Origin: Rhynchopus euleeides
Lineage: Eukaryota > Euglenozoa > Diplonemea > Diplonemida > Diplonemidae
Direction of reading: 5' to 3'
Assembly (NCBI GenBank): GCA_963210315.1
Contig: OY723251.1
Location: 1,426,001-1,490,000 of the forward strand
Length of the DNA: 64,000 bases
This document shows, piece by piece, positions 33,401-44,032 of this stretch (positions are counted from its first letter, which is position 1; each line of letters begins with the position of its first letter). Below the pieces are notes generated by a model that did no database searches, was not told the origin of the DNA, and worked only from the letters and a program-made list of their open reading frames with translations. A program made the translations under genes and the position numbers.

Positions 33401-34529
33401 CTAGGGTTGGGTCAAGGGTTAACCCTAACCCTAACCCTAGGGTTGGGTAGGGTCTGGGGTCAACCCTGACCCTAACCCTAGGGTTGGGTCAAGGGTTTAC
33501 CCTAACCCTAACCCTAGGGTTGGGTAGGGTCTGGGGTCAACCCTGACCCTAACCCTAGGGTTGGGTCAAGGGTTTACCCTAACCCTAACCCTAGGGTTGG
33601 GTCAAGGGTTAACCCTAACCCTAACCCTAGGGTTAGGGTAGGGTCTAGGGTTAACCCTGACCCTAACCCTAGGGTTGGGTAGGGTCTAGGGTCAACCCTG
33701 ACCCTAACCCGAGGGTTGGGTAGGGTCTAGGGTTAACCCTAACCCTAACCCTAGGGTTGGGTAGGGTCTGGGGTCAACCCTGACCCTAACCCTAGGGTTG
33801 GGTCAAGGGTTTACCCTAACCCTAACCCTAGGGTTGGGTAGGGTCTGGGGTCAACCCTGACCCTAACCCTAGGGTTGGGTCAAGGGTTAACCCTAACCCT
33901 AACCCTAGGGTTAGGGTAGGGTCTAGGGTTAACCCTGACCCTAACCCTACGGTTGGGTAGGGTCTAGGGTCAACCCTGACCCTAACCCGAGGGTTGGGTA
34001 GGGTCTAGGGTTAACCCTAACCCTAACCCTAGGGTTGGGTCAAGGGTTAACCCTGACCCTAACCCTAGGGTTAGGGTAGGGTCTAGGGTCAACCCTAACC
34101 CTAACCCTAGGGTTGGGTCAAGGGTTAACCCTAACCCTAGGGTTAGGGTAGGGTCTAGGGTCAACCCTGACCCTAACCCGAGGGTTGGGTAGGGTCTAGG
34201 GTTAACCCTGACCCTAACCCTAGGGTTAGGGTAGGGTCTAGGGTCAACCCTAACCCTATCCCTAGGGTTGGGTCAAGGGTTAACCCTAACCCTAACCCTA
34301 GGGTTGGGTAGGGTCTAGGGTCAACCCTGACCCTTACCCTAGGGTTGGGTAGGGTCTGGGGTCAACCCTGACCCTAACCCTTGGGTTGGGTTGGGTCTAG
34401 GATCAACCCTGGCCCTGACCCCTGGGTTGGGTAGGGTCGTGTTGGGTCGGGTTATGGGTACCCAACCCTCACCCTAGGGTAGGGTTGGGTCGGGTTGTGG
34501 GTACCCCCGACGTGCTGTAGGGTAGGGTA

Positions 34530-34536
<7 letters not shown>
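30401..34536. repeat. Degenerate TTAGGG/CCCTAA-type array with central orientation switch
   Basis: About 4.1 kb of mixed TTAGGG, CCCTAA and variants arranged as composite units. Up to about 32700 the unit is CCCTAGGGTTAGGGT(C/T)AGGGTTAACCCTA plus ACCCAACCC. After about 32706 it runs as the reverse complement (GGTTAACCCTGACCCTAACC then CTAGGGTTGGGTAGGGTC). Each unit already contains both strands of the hexamer meeting at CCCTAGGG and GGTTAACC. It is flanked by unique sequence on both sides, so it is interstitial. It ends in a C-run at 34533-34560. Confidence 0.9.
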
Positions 34537-34560
<24 letters not shown>

Positions 34561-34564
<4 letters not shown>

Positions 34565-34818
34565 GCCCAACGTTAAGTCCGGCCCCAGAATTAGCCAGAG
34601 GCCTGTAAGGGGACCTTTTCGATTTTTTTTTCGGAAAACCCTATTTTCACTTTTGAGCCCGATTTCGAAGGAATTTTTGAGTTTTGAGCTCATTTTGTGC
34701 AATTAAACGCGTCACTCAGGTTTTTCCCCCGGACCCCTCTGTGACTCCTCCAGACTTGGTCGGGCTTGGAAGTTGGTTCGTAGTTTTGACCACCAATGCC
34801 TAATGTGTTGGCAGTCTT
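34561..34818. repeat. Family N motif and dispersed repeat
   Basis: GGGGACCTTTTCGATTTTTTT at about 34613, then the same GTCACTCAGGTTTTTCCCCC repeat as at 27774. No gene. Confidence 0.6.
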
Positions 34819-35240
34819 GTTTGACTGGTGCTTGCAGTACGCGGTGGCGGGCGGACCGGGCCGGAGGGGGCGCGAAGCGCCCCCGTCCGCGCGAAGCGCG
34901 GCCGGCCCGGTCCGCCCGCCACCGCGTACTGCAAGCACCAGTCAAACACGGCCGCCGCAGAGATGCAACAAAAAGCTTCCGTCGAGGTACCACCAGCGAG
35001 CTTGGTCCGGCTTGGAAGTTTGTTCGTAGTTTTGACCACCAATGCCTAATGTGTTGGCAGTCTTGTTTGACTGGTGCTTGCAGTACGCGGTGGCGGGAGG
35101 ACCGGGCCGGAGGGGGCGCGAAGCGCGGCCGGCCCGGTCCTCCCGCCACCGCGTACTGCAAGCACCAGTCAAACACGGCCGCCGCAGAGATGCAACAAAA
35201 AGCTTCCGTCGAGGTACCACCAGCGAGCTTGGCTCCAATC
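34768..35240. repeat. Two tandem units of about 245 bp, each containing a long hairpin
   Basis: Each unit runs from GGCTTGGAAGTT through GACCACCAATGCCTAATGTG to TCGAGGTACCACCAGCGAGC. The inner hairpins are 34819-34947 and 35065-35174. Their arms of about 46 bp (GTTTGACTGGTGCTTGCAGT onward) match their reverse complements, including the variable position GGGCGGACC in the first and GGGAGGACC in the second, so the arms have stayed paired. The loops hold GCGCGAAGCGC GAA-triloop hairpins. Confidence 0.85.
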
Positions 35241-35642
35241 CCTGATGGGCCATTCATTAGTGCTTGATGGAACTGTCCCTGATGAGGCCATCATCGGATC
35301 ACTAGCCGTGTTTAGTGACTTACACAGGCTATCAAATCCCCCCTGGAGGCCGGAAAAACCCGGAAAAAAGACCCGAAAAAAATCGGAATCGTCACCCCAA
35401 AATTTCGGGTTTTTCCGGCTTTTTTTCGGGTCTGGGGCCGTGGTAAGGCCAGGGTTTGTAGGGGGAGATGCTCGCATTTTTTTTTGGGGGGTAGCAAAAT
35501 GGGTCGTTTTTGGACATCTGAGCCCACTACGAGGGGTCCCGGAGCCCGGAAACGCTGTTGTAGGGGCTCAAACGGGGAAGCAGTCGCAACAAACAACAGG
35601 CCACTACGGAGACCTCGGCCGATGCTCACAGACAAAAGTGGC
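35241..35642. repeat. CCGG/TTTTCGG fold-back and family N-like segment
   Basis: 35340-35455 is an inverted segment (GGAAAAACCCGG against CGGGTTTTTCCGG). It is followed by GGGGGAGATGCTCGCATTTTT and GGACATCTGAGCCCACTACG, shared with 19555 and 15205. No gene. Confidence 0.6.
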
Positions 35643-36405
35643 CCGATCTCCCCCACCACAATAGTGGCCTTGCCCGATCTCCCCCGATCTCCCCCAACAC
35701 ATTAGTGTGGTTGCCCGATCTCCCCCGATCTCCCCCACCACATTAGTGGGGTTGCTCGATCTCCCCCGATCTCCCCCAACACATTAGTGTGGTTGCCCGA
35801 TCTCCCCCGATCTCCCCCACCACATTAGTGGGGTTGCTCGATCTCCCCCGATCTCCCCCAACACATTAGTGTGGTTGCCCGATCTCCCCCGTGTGTGTTG
35901 AGTGGGGCGGCCCGATCTCCCCCGATCTCCCCCGTATGTGTTGAGTGGGGCTGCCCGATCTCCCCCGATCTCCCCCACCACATTAGTGGGGTTGCCCGAT
36001 CTCCCCCGATCTCCCCCAACACATTAGTGGGGTTGCCCGATCTCCCCCGATCTCCCCCAACACATTAGTGGGGTTGCCCGATCTCCCCCGATCTCCCCCA
36101 ACACATTAGTGTGGTTGCCCGATCTCCCCCGATCTCCCCCGACACATGAGTGGGGCTGCCCGATCTCCCCCGATCTCCCCCACCACATTAGTGTGGTTGC
36201 CCGATCTCCCCCGATCTCCCCCAACACATTAGTGGGGTTGCCCGATCTCCCCCGATCTCCCCCGACACATGAGTGGGGTTGCCCGATCTCCCCCGATCTC
36301 CCCCGACACATGAGTGGGGCTGCCCGATCTCCCCCGATCTCCCCCACCACATTAGTGTGGTTGCCCGATCTCCCCCGACACATGAGTGGGGCTGCCCGAT
36401 CTCCC
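35643..36405 (+). repeat. 41-bp satellite type 1, block 1
   Basis: Unit GCCCGATCTCCCCCGATCTC followed by CCCCAACACATTAGTGGGGTT, about 18 copies. Variants AACACATTAGTGTGG, ACCACATTAGTGGGG and GACACATGAGTGGGG alternate irregularly. ORFs across it come from the period. Confidence 0.95.
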
Positions 36406-36762
36406 TACGAACGACTTTAGTCGAGTGGCTTCGCCACGGTAAGGGAGATTTAGAATAGGGAGGAGCAGCGCGCGCGAGGTTTCTGTTGCTGTTTGCTTGC
36501 TGTTTTTGCTGTGTTGTTTCTCATCACTGTTGCTGCATAGTGCAGTTTCCGCCACGTGCGTTGCACGGTTGGACGGGGGCGCGACCACCACCACCCTTCA
36601 TCAGGAAATCGGGTTGTGTGTGCGTTGGTGCTCGGCCCCTCTCGCAGATCTTGACTAGGCAGGCTGTCCCCCCTCCTCTCTCCGGCCCTCTGGGCAAATT
36701 ATTGCTTTGTTGTGTTTCTCGCGTCGCGCGAAGATACTTGCTCCGCACTATTCACTAAATCT
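36406..36762. repeat. Non-satellite insert in the 41-bp array, copy 1
   Basis: About 355 bp starting ACGAACGACTTTAGTCGAG with a GTGGC-TTC-GCCAC hairpin at 36425-36437 and ending TCACTAAATCTCCC. It is repeated at 36980-37455. Part of it (CCTTCATCAGGAAATCG then GTGTGTGCGTT) resembles family F. No conserved ORF. Confidence 0.8.
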
Positions 36763-36984
36763 CCCCGATCTCCCCCACCACATGAGTGGGGCTGCCCGAT
36801 CTCCCCCGATCTCCCCCGACACATGAGTGGGGCTGCCCGATCTCCCCCGATCTCCCCCAACACATGAGTGGGGCTGCCCGATCTCCCCCGATCTCCCCCA
36901 CCACATGAGTGGGGCTGCCCGATCTCCCCCGATCTCCCCCGACACATGAGTGGGGTTGCCCGATCTCCCCCGATCTCCCCTACG
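36763..36984 (+). repeat. 41-bp satellite type 1, block 2
   Basis: About five units of the same satellite between the two inserts. Confidence 0.95.
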
Positions 36985-37455
36985 AACGACTTTAGTCGAG
37001 TGGCTTCGCCACGGTAAGGGAGATTTAGAATAGGGAGGAGCGGCGCGCGCGAGGTTTCTGTCGCTGTTTGCTTGCTGTTTTTGCTGTGTTGTTTCTCATC
37101 ACTGTTGCTGCATAGTGCAGTTTCCGCCACGTGCGTTGCACGGTTGGACGGGGGCGCGACCACCACCACCCTTCATCAGGAAATCGGGTTGTGTGTGCGT
37201 TGGTGCTCGGCCCCTCTCGCCTTTTAAACACCCGCACACACACACAACAATGACAGAGTGCAAGACTCTGGCCGAGCTGGAGGCGCACCTGGAGGGGGGG
37301 AAAGGGCAGTGTGTGCGTTGGTGCTCGGCCCCTCTCGCAGATCTTGACTAGGCAGGCTGTCCCCCCTCCCCTCTCCGGCCCTCTGGGCAAATTATTGCTT
37401 TGTTGTGTTTCTCGCGTCGCGCGAAGATACTTGCTCCGCACTATTCACTAAATCT
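36985..37455. repeat. Non-satellite insert, copy 2, with an extra segment of about 115 bp
   Basis: Same as copy 1 but with an additional segment at about 37222-37309, flanked on both sides by a 30-bp direct repeat ending GGTGCTCGGCCCCTCTCGC. The extra segment contains ATG at 37250 opening 33 codons (MTECKTLAELEAHLEGG). This looks like the first codons of a gene preceded by a CA-rich leader, and it may be a captured 5' end. Confidence 0.7.
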
Positions 37456-37785
37456 CCCGACACATTAGTGGGGTTGCCCGATCTCCCCCGATCTCCCCCA
37501 ACACATGAGTGTGGTTGCCCGATCTCCCCCGATCTCCCCCGACACATGAGTGTGGTTGCCCGATCTCCCCCGATCTCCCCCACCACATGAGTGGGGCTGC
37601 CCGATCTCCCCCGATCTCCCCCAACACATTAGTGTGGTTGCCCGATCTCCCCCGATCTCCCCCAACACATGAATGTGGTTGCCCGATCTCCCCCGATCTC
37701 CCCCACCACAATAGTGGCCTTGCCCGATCTCCCCCGATCTTCCCCAACACGTGAGTGGGGTTGCCCGATCTCCCCCATATCATTC
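37456..37785 (+). repeat. 41-bp satellite type 1, block 3
   Basis: About eight units. It grades directly into satellite type 2 through an intermediate unit near 37770-37800. Confidence 0.9.
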
Positions 37786-39270
37786 GGGTACTTGGCGGAT
37801 CTCCCCCATATTATTGGAGCACTTGGCTGATCTGTCCCGCTCTCCCCCATGTAATTGGGGCACTTGGCTGATCTGTCCCGATCTCCCCCATGTCATTGGC
37901 GCACTTGGCTGATCTGTCCCGATCTCCCCCATATCATTGGAGCACTTGGTTGATCTGTCCCGATCTCCCCTATGTCATTGGGGAACTTGGTTGATCTGTC
38001 CCGATCTCCCCCATGTCATTGGAGCACTTGGTTGATCTGTCCCGATCTCCCCCAGGTCATTGGGGCACTTGGCTGATCTGTCCCGATCTCCCCCACATCA
38101 TTGGAGCACTTGGTTGATCTGTCCCGATCTCCCCCATATCATTGGAGCACTTGGCTGATCTGTCCCGATCTCCCCCATATCATTGGAGCACTTGGCTGAT
38201 CTGTCCCGATCTCCCCCATGTCATTGGAGCACTTGGTTGATCTGTCCCGATCTCCCCCATATCATTGGAGCACTTGGCTGATCTGTCCCGATCTCCCCCA
38301 TATCATTGGAGCACTTGGCTGATCTGTCCCGATCTCCCCCATGTCATTGGAGCACTTGGTTGATCTGTCCCGATCTCCCCCATATCATTGGAGCACTTGG
38401 CTGATCTGTCCCGATCTCCCCCATATCATTGGAGCACTTGGCTGATCTGTCCCGATCTCCCCCATGTCATTGGAGCACTTGGTTGATCTGTCCCGATCTC
38501 CCCCATATCATTGGAGCACTTGGCTGATCTGTCCCGATCTCCCCCATGTCATTGGAGCACTTGGTTGATCTGTCCCGATCTCCCCCATGTCATTGGAGCA
38601 CTTGGCTGATCTGTCCCGATCTCCCCCATGTCATTGGAGCACTTGGTTGATCTGTCCCGATCTCCCCCATGTCATTGGGGCACTTGGTTGATCTGTCCCG
38701 ATCTCCCCCATGTCATTGGAGCACTTGGTTGATCTGTCCCGATCTCCCCCAGGTCATTGGGGCACTTGGTTGATCTGTCCCGATCTCCCCCAGGTCATTG
38801 GGGCACTTGGCTGATCTGTCCCGATCTCCCCCATGTCATTGGGGCACTTGGTTGATCTGTCCCGATCTCCCCCATATCATTGGAGCACTTGGTTGATCTG
38901 TCCCGATCTTCCCCATGTCATTGGGGCACTTGGTTGATCTGTCCCGATCTCCCCCACATCATTGGGGCACTTGGTTGATCTGTCCCGATCTCCCCCATGT
39001 CATTGGGGCACTTGGTTGATCTGTCCCGATCTCCCCCACATCATTGGGGCACTTGGTTGATCTGTCCCGATCTCCCCCATGTCATTGGAGCACTTGGCTG
39101 ATCTGTCCCGATCTCCCCCACATCATTGGAGCACTTGGTTGATCTGTCCCGATCACCCCCACATCATTGGAGCACTTGGCTGATCTGTCCCGATCTCCCC
39201 CATGTCATTGGGGCTCTTGGCCGATCTACCCGGATCTCCCCCATGTCATTGGGGCAGGTCGCGGATCTGC
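37786..39270 (+). repeat. 41-bp satellite type 2, about 36 units
   Basis: Unit TCATTGGAGCACTTGGCTGA followed by TCTGTCCCGATCTCCCCCATG. It shares CCCGATCTCCCCCA and the 41-bp length with type 1, so the two are related. Variation is mostly AGC/GGC, TTGGC/TTGGT and ATG/ATA/ACA. Confidence 0.95.
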
Positions 39271-39651
39271 CCATCACTTTTGTGTGCGCTGGGTATCCCG
39301 CATCCTCCTCCACCACCTGCCTCGGGCGCCGTCCACCCACACCACTGTGCGTCCGTCTCCCTGCCGGACTGTCGCCTGCAGCATAAGAAGTTGTTGGACG
39401 GAATGTTCTTGGCATTGGTTTGTGTTTGACGCGGCCCTTGACTGGCGCAGCGTCAACGCACACCCCTGATCAGGGGTCGCGGACATTTGCGATGCCGCAC
39501 GACATCGTGTGCCCCGTGTACCCCCTTGCCCTCCACCAGTGGCACCACTGCCCACCCCTTGACGCTCTTCAGGAGCGTCTCCATCATCCGCCGGCTCTGC
39601 TCCTGCTGCCTGCGGGTGGGTGTTCCTCCCTTGTCATTCACATATCAACGG
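39271..39651. other. No gene recognised
   Basis: Spacer after the satellite. ORFs are short and overlap on both strands. Confidence 0.5.
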
Positions 39652-39837
39652 GTTCTTCGGGTGTCCCATTCAAAAAAACACCCGAAAAATACACGAACTT
39701 TGCTAAACTGGACCCAACTCCCCATACTCTTTTTTCGCCTTTTTTCAGCGTTTTTTCCCCCGATTTTTTTTTATTTTTCTGGAAAATCGGGAAGAATCGT
39801 CACCCCCCTGAAGTTGCCCTATTTTGTGCACCTTCGG
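39652..39837. repeat. Dispersed homopolymer-rich repeat
   Basis: TTTGCTAAACTGGACCCAAC and CCCCATACTCTTTTTTCGCC match the minus strand of 7480-7545. The flanks CACCCGAAAA and GAAAATCGGG form a loose fold-back. Confidence 0.6.
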
Positions 39838-39952
39838 CGCACCCATCCCCTGCATGTTACACACAGCCTTCGCGTGGAAAATGCCATCTAGTTCTGCCAA
39901 CCCCCCTCCACCAGGCAAGAGGGGTTGTCAGTGTGTGTGGAAGCGTCAGCAC
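39838..39952 (-). repeat. Family F short repeat, copy 2
   Basis: On the minus strand it reads GACGCTTCCACACACACTG, then CTTGCCTGGTGGAGG and TTTTCCACGCGAAGGC. It aligns with the copy at 49202 but lacks the A-tail. Confidence 0.6.
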
Positions 39953-40448
39953 ATCAAACGAAGTACACGTCACAGAAGAGAAAGAACCGAGGCGACACTT
40001 TTCACCCGTGTTCCTACCTCGTGGAACCTGCCGCCCGAACAGGGCTGAGTCCACTAGGCCGCCCTGACCACAAGGAACCACACATTGCCCGATCGTGCCT
40101 ATAACAACCACCAGACTTCTTTGTTTTCTTACATGGCAGTTTTGAGCATGTTTTCGTCAGCCACCCACAAAGGAGTTGCCTGACACTAATCCCAAGGTAG
40201 TGAGTCAGTCCATTGTACTTCAACCGCTCGCCTGGTAACGAGTGTGTTAATGTGTTTCCTCGTGTTCGTAGCGTTCAGCGTTCAGATAGTTCGGAGTAAG
40301 ATGCGGGATCGCATCTGCCCCGGTGACCGAAACCAAACACACATCAATCCTGGTATCCCCTGACCCCGCCCCATCGCCCCTTTGATATTCTTGCATGGGC
40401 CATCGTCGTCTTTGTTTCCTCATGTCGCTTGTTTCTTTTTTCACACGC

Positions 40449-40540
40449 AATAAGAAGCTTGTCACAGTGAAAAAGATAGTTGACAGCGCTTTGGGTGACA
40501 AACGCAATCTACCTTGACTTGTTGCTTTGACTGTGCGCAC
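40449..40540 (+). repeat. Family E repeat, copy 1 (diverged)
   Basis: Contains AAAAAGATAGTTGACAGCGC and TGTGCGCACA, a diverged version of the E unit. It lacks the central CATCAGGCTGCG box. A further partial piece (CCTTCATCAGGCAAAACC, GGTTTGGCGCACAGACA) lies at 40550-40605. Confidence 0.5.
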
Positions 40541-40608
40541 ATTCACACCAACCTTCATCAGGCAAAACCATGTGAGGTTTGTTCACCCAGGTTTGGCGCA
40601 CAGACAGG

Positions 40609-40727
40609 GCACCTGTCAGTGTCAAAAAGATAGCAGGCAGCGCTTGGGGGAAAAAATACAGCATCCTCATCAGGCTGCGAAATTGCTTTTGTTTTGCCCG
40701 GATTTGGCGCACACACAACAGCCCTAT
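40609..40727 (+). repeat. Family E repeat, copy 2
   Basis: CCTGTCAGTGTCAAAAAGAT, CATCCTCATCAGGCTGCG, TTGCTTTTGTTTTGCCCGG and TTTGGCGCACACACAACAG. A dispersed element of about 115 bp with copies only between 40.4 and 48.2 kb in this window. Confidence 0.75.
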
Positions 40728-41134
40728 ATATTTTCCCCTCAGAATCCAACTGCGGGCCCTACCCTCAATACCCACACTGCACAGCGCCGCCCAACTCCGC
40801 AACGATCACTCCATTTTCCGCTCCGCCCCCCGCAAGAGGAAGACGATTTTGGCGAAGCCTGACGTGCTTGGTGGCGCCCCTGAATATTGTCGAGGAACTA
40901 CAGAATAACGACGGAAATCGGCCTTTCCAGGGGGTACCACTTGAGTGTTGCGTATTAGCGGCTTTCATCTGTGGTGGGTCACCGGAGGTGGATAGAAAGA
41001 GAGAGGGGGGGGGGGGGGTAGGGGGGGGTCACTGGGGGGGACAAACCCCAAAATTCCACTTTCCCTCGGAGGTCATTTTTGGGCCAAAAAAATATGAAAA
41101 ACCGGTCCAGAATGTGTCGGAACCCGGATATACC

Positions 41135-41995
41135 CCCACTACAACATGATCTGTGGCCTTGTTACCCTCTCAGACCCCATCCTAATTTTCCATACCACAA
41201 CTTGTACCGAGCCCACCCCCGGTGGGCAAGGTCTCATCGTGATCAACATGCAATGGGCCAAGAAAAGCTCTGTTCCACCCTTCAAAGCTGCCGAGAGGTT
41301 CCTGTGGAGTCTATCGGAACAGCGGTGCAAGCCCTGCTGTGAGATAGCGGTGCTGCAGGTCGCAGATATCGCACAAGAAGGTACCTACCGGTTGTTGTAC
41401 CGGAAGCACACCATGGTGAAGGTGCAGCACAGGTGGCACGGTCCCTGTACGAACACATACTCCACTGCAGCGCTCGCACCCTAGTGCTGACGTGAGCCGA
41501 GGTCGGTGTGGATCGAATTCAAACAGGTGTGGTGCACGACTGGCTGGAGGGTCTCCTCTCGTCAATGACAGTGCAGCTGATCAGCCGCTTTCAGTGTACA
41601 GCCTCAACGGTGACTGCACTCGCACAGGTCACCGCAAGCGGAATAGTGAATATTGAGGTGGGGAAATCCCCCTGTACCCTCGGCAGAGGATGTGCGCGCA
41701 TTTGCGAAGCGACCGCGTCCCCAGACAACTGCCCAGGAAGCGTTCCGGGAGATACTTGGCCCACAAACAGGGCGAGATCCGCAGCTTCCTGGGAAGGAAA
41801 CGGGGTGCTGAATTGATGGATCGCGCCGAGGAGAGCGGGCTCCACCAGGATGAATTCACCATACTTGAGCTCCAGGAGAACCTCCTGGACGATATGTATG
41901 CGGAACTTGATACAATGCCTCTTCCCAGTGGTTGTAGTCAAAAAATGACGAAGCCACGCTACTACCCCGAGGTACAAGTTCTGGTAGGAAAATAA
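41135..41995 (+). pseudogene. Decayed coding-like region, unknown protein
   Basis: Three frames in succession look coding: GLIVINMQWAKKSSVPPF and CKPCCEIAVLQVADIAQEG (41146-41484); then, after a break, KRSGRYLAHKQGEIRSFLG and LHQDEFTILELQENLLDD (41690-41995). Charged-residue patterning favours the plus strand, although a 145-residue frame is open on the minus strand of the second part. No domain was recognised. It may be a frameshifted transposon gene. Confidence 0.25.
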
Positions 41996-42162
41996 AAAAT
42001 GGGCGAAAAATGCCTTCCCGGGTGTCAAAAATCACCGAAATGGGCCTAAAACCTGTTTTCCACCACATATCGGCCAACAGCTACCCAAAAATAGGCTCTC
42101 CGGGGGTCGGAATGGGGGTGTCGGAAAAATTGCTGTTTGTCTACCACTTTTCCTTAGCAGTG

Positions 42163-43372
42163 ACCCCCCCCTAGGCATACTTGTACCCCCATATGGGGAA
42201 GGCCAAAAATATGGGGAAAATATGCGGGGAATATGGGGGGTTTTTCAAGTCCTGTTCCCCCATATTTCCCCCATATGGGGGATATATGGGGGAAAACCCA
42301 GGGATTCCTCAGGTGGAAGCAGTCAACAAACAGTTCTCTTCGTTCTGCTTTTCACAGGGTGTGAAGTCAGCGACTGACAGGAGACGTCTAGCACCTTGCA
42401 GAGCCATCTCGCATCGTCGCTTTCTGCGGAGAGGAAACGCTCGGCTGAAGTGCTCGAGTCAGACCACAAAAGGTGCTGTGAGAGCGCTGACCGCCACTTT
42501 CTTCAAGTCTGAGTAGCGGTCATCAGAGCATGCTGTCCAGTAGTCCTGTCTTTGCTGGCAGAACAGTTGCGTCCTGCAGCCAGTCCTTGTACTGGCCTTC
42601 ACAGGTCTCATTCCACCCGGCAGATGCAGCTTGAACATGTCAAGCACTGCCTGGTGACGAGCGTCGACTCCGACTTTTCGGCGCTCGGAGCGGTCAAAAG
42701 TGGCGGAAGCGCCTGACACCCCAGAATGCACTGCTTGTGAATTCCCTTATCTAATAAGGATCCCAGGGGGCAGTTCGCAATCGCAAACACACCAGAGGAG
42801 GAGGACAGCGAGTGTGAGAGTGACGTGCCAGACAGGACTTAAAAACACAAGAGTGTGTGTTGTGAGGAGCTGTTAACCCTGAACGCGCTCTGTGTGTCTG
42901 TGCGTATGTGTCCACCACCGCTGCCGCTGTCACTGCGGTGCCCCGCCAAACCGGGAAGCGTTCGCCCTCCGCTGCCGCTGTATCGGCGCAGGAGAGGAAC
43001 AGGAGGTCGGTGCGACCCACCTGGGGGATCTTCCAGGGGGGGGCCAGACCTGGCCACACCTGAACGAGCGCGCACCCCCCAGGATAGGACTCCTGGAGGA
43101 TCCCCAACAAGGCATGATGCCGGTTTCGACGCGCACTTCGTGTGTGTGCGTGCATGAGTGGTTTGATGTTCTCCCGTTGCAGCACGAATACCCCCATATC
43201 CCCCCATATGGGCCCCATATTTCCCCCATATTCCCCCATATTTTACCGGTTTTTCCCCATATTTTCAGCCTTTTTCCCCATATGGGGGCGGGGTTTTGCG
43301 ACCCCCCATATTTCCCCCAGATTTAGGGGGTTCCCCATATGGGGGGACAAGTATGCCTAGGGGGGGGGGGGG
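42163..43372 (-). mobile_element. Element O, hAT-like, with CATATGGGG subterminal repeats
   Basis: About 1.2 kb bounded by inverted CCCCCCCTAGGCATACTTGT at 42163 and the reverse complement ending near 43372. Inside each end are many CCCCATATGGGG / CCCCATATTT words. The minus strand carries the tail of a hAT-type transposase. I could not assign a target duplication because both flanks run into C/G tracts. Confidence 0.65.
42350..42731 (-). pseudogene. hAT transposase dimerisation-domain remnant
   Basis: On the minus strand, DDRYSDLKKVAVSALTAP is followed, after a stop and a frame shift near 42460, by STSAERFLSAESDDARW. Together this is the hAT C-terminal signature (tyrosine-leucine-alanine helix, then SxSAERxFS). 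The upstream catalytic parts are not recognisable in the 1.2-kb element, so this is a relic. Confidence 0.5.
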
Positions 43373-43415
43373 AGGGGGAGAGAACCTCCAGTGTTTTACT
43401 GCGGTAGTGGATCCT

Positions 43416-43530
43416 GTCGCAGTGCCAAAAGGATAGCAGGCAGCGCTTCTGGGCGACAAAATACGACATCCTCATCAGGCGGCGGAGTTGCTGTTGCTTT
43501 TTACCTCGGATTTGGCGCACAAACAACAGC
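43416..43530 (+). repeat. Family E repeat, copy 3
   Basis: GCAGTGCCAAAAGGATAGC, CATCCTCATCAGGCGGCGG and TTTGGCGCACAAACAACAG, diverged from the other copies. Confidence 0.7.
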
Positions 43531-43915
43531 CTTGGGTGCCTTCGCTCTATGGCATACTGTGTCATTCTGTCTCCCCCCTTTTGTGAGACGACTCACGTTT
43601 ATGCACTTCTGAGCTCAGGCCCCCCCCCTTATATATTTTTTGGTTTGGCCGGCGAGTGCACCTTCCCAAGCCAGTGTAAATATCAAAACCGCCACCCCTC
43701 AATCCCCCCCCCCCCCCCCCAGTCTTGCTGCTGTCCCAAAAGCTGGCACCCTCTAGACACCTGTTTTGTTTCGAATGACAATCCGAGTGGCATTTGGATG
43801 TTCCGACAAGGATGCACAGGTGTAAAACCGCAACAGCGGAGAAGGTGGTGGTGGTGGCTGTACTCTGTTCACCAACTCACGGCGTCAGCGGAGTATTGTT
43901 TTACTGCAACATGGG
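43531..43915. other. No gene recognised
   Basis: Spacer with a C-run at 43706-43720. No ORF with a domain. Confidence 0.5.
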
Positions 43916-43917
43916 GC

Positions 43918-44032
43918 TCTTGTCAGTGTCAAAAATATGGTAGGCAACGCTTTTGGCAACAAATACGACATCCTCATCAGGCTGCGGAGTTGCTTTTGTT
44001 TTGCCCGGGTTTGGCGCACACACAACAGCCAC
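43918..44032 (+). repeat. Family E repeat, copy 4, upstream of the cyclase gene
   Basis: CAGTGTCAAAAATATGGTAG, CATCCTCATCAGGCTGCGG and TTTGGCGCACACACAACAG. It ends 310 bp before the cyclase start codon, within what should be promoter or leader sequence. Confidence 0.75.

Noticed and set aside
30401..34536. True chromosome end (telomere)
   Set aside because: The array is internal, degenerate, contains both strands of the hexamer in every unit and continues into unique sequence on both sides.
35643..39270. CRISPR-like array
   Set aside because: Units are contiguous 41-bp repeats without unique spacers, and the DNA is eukaryotic.
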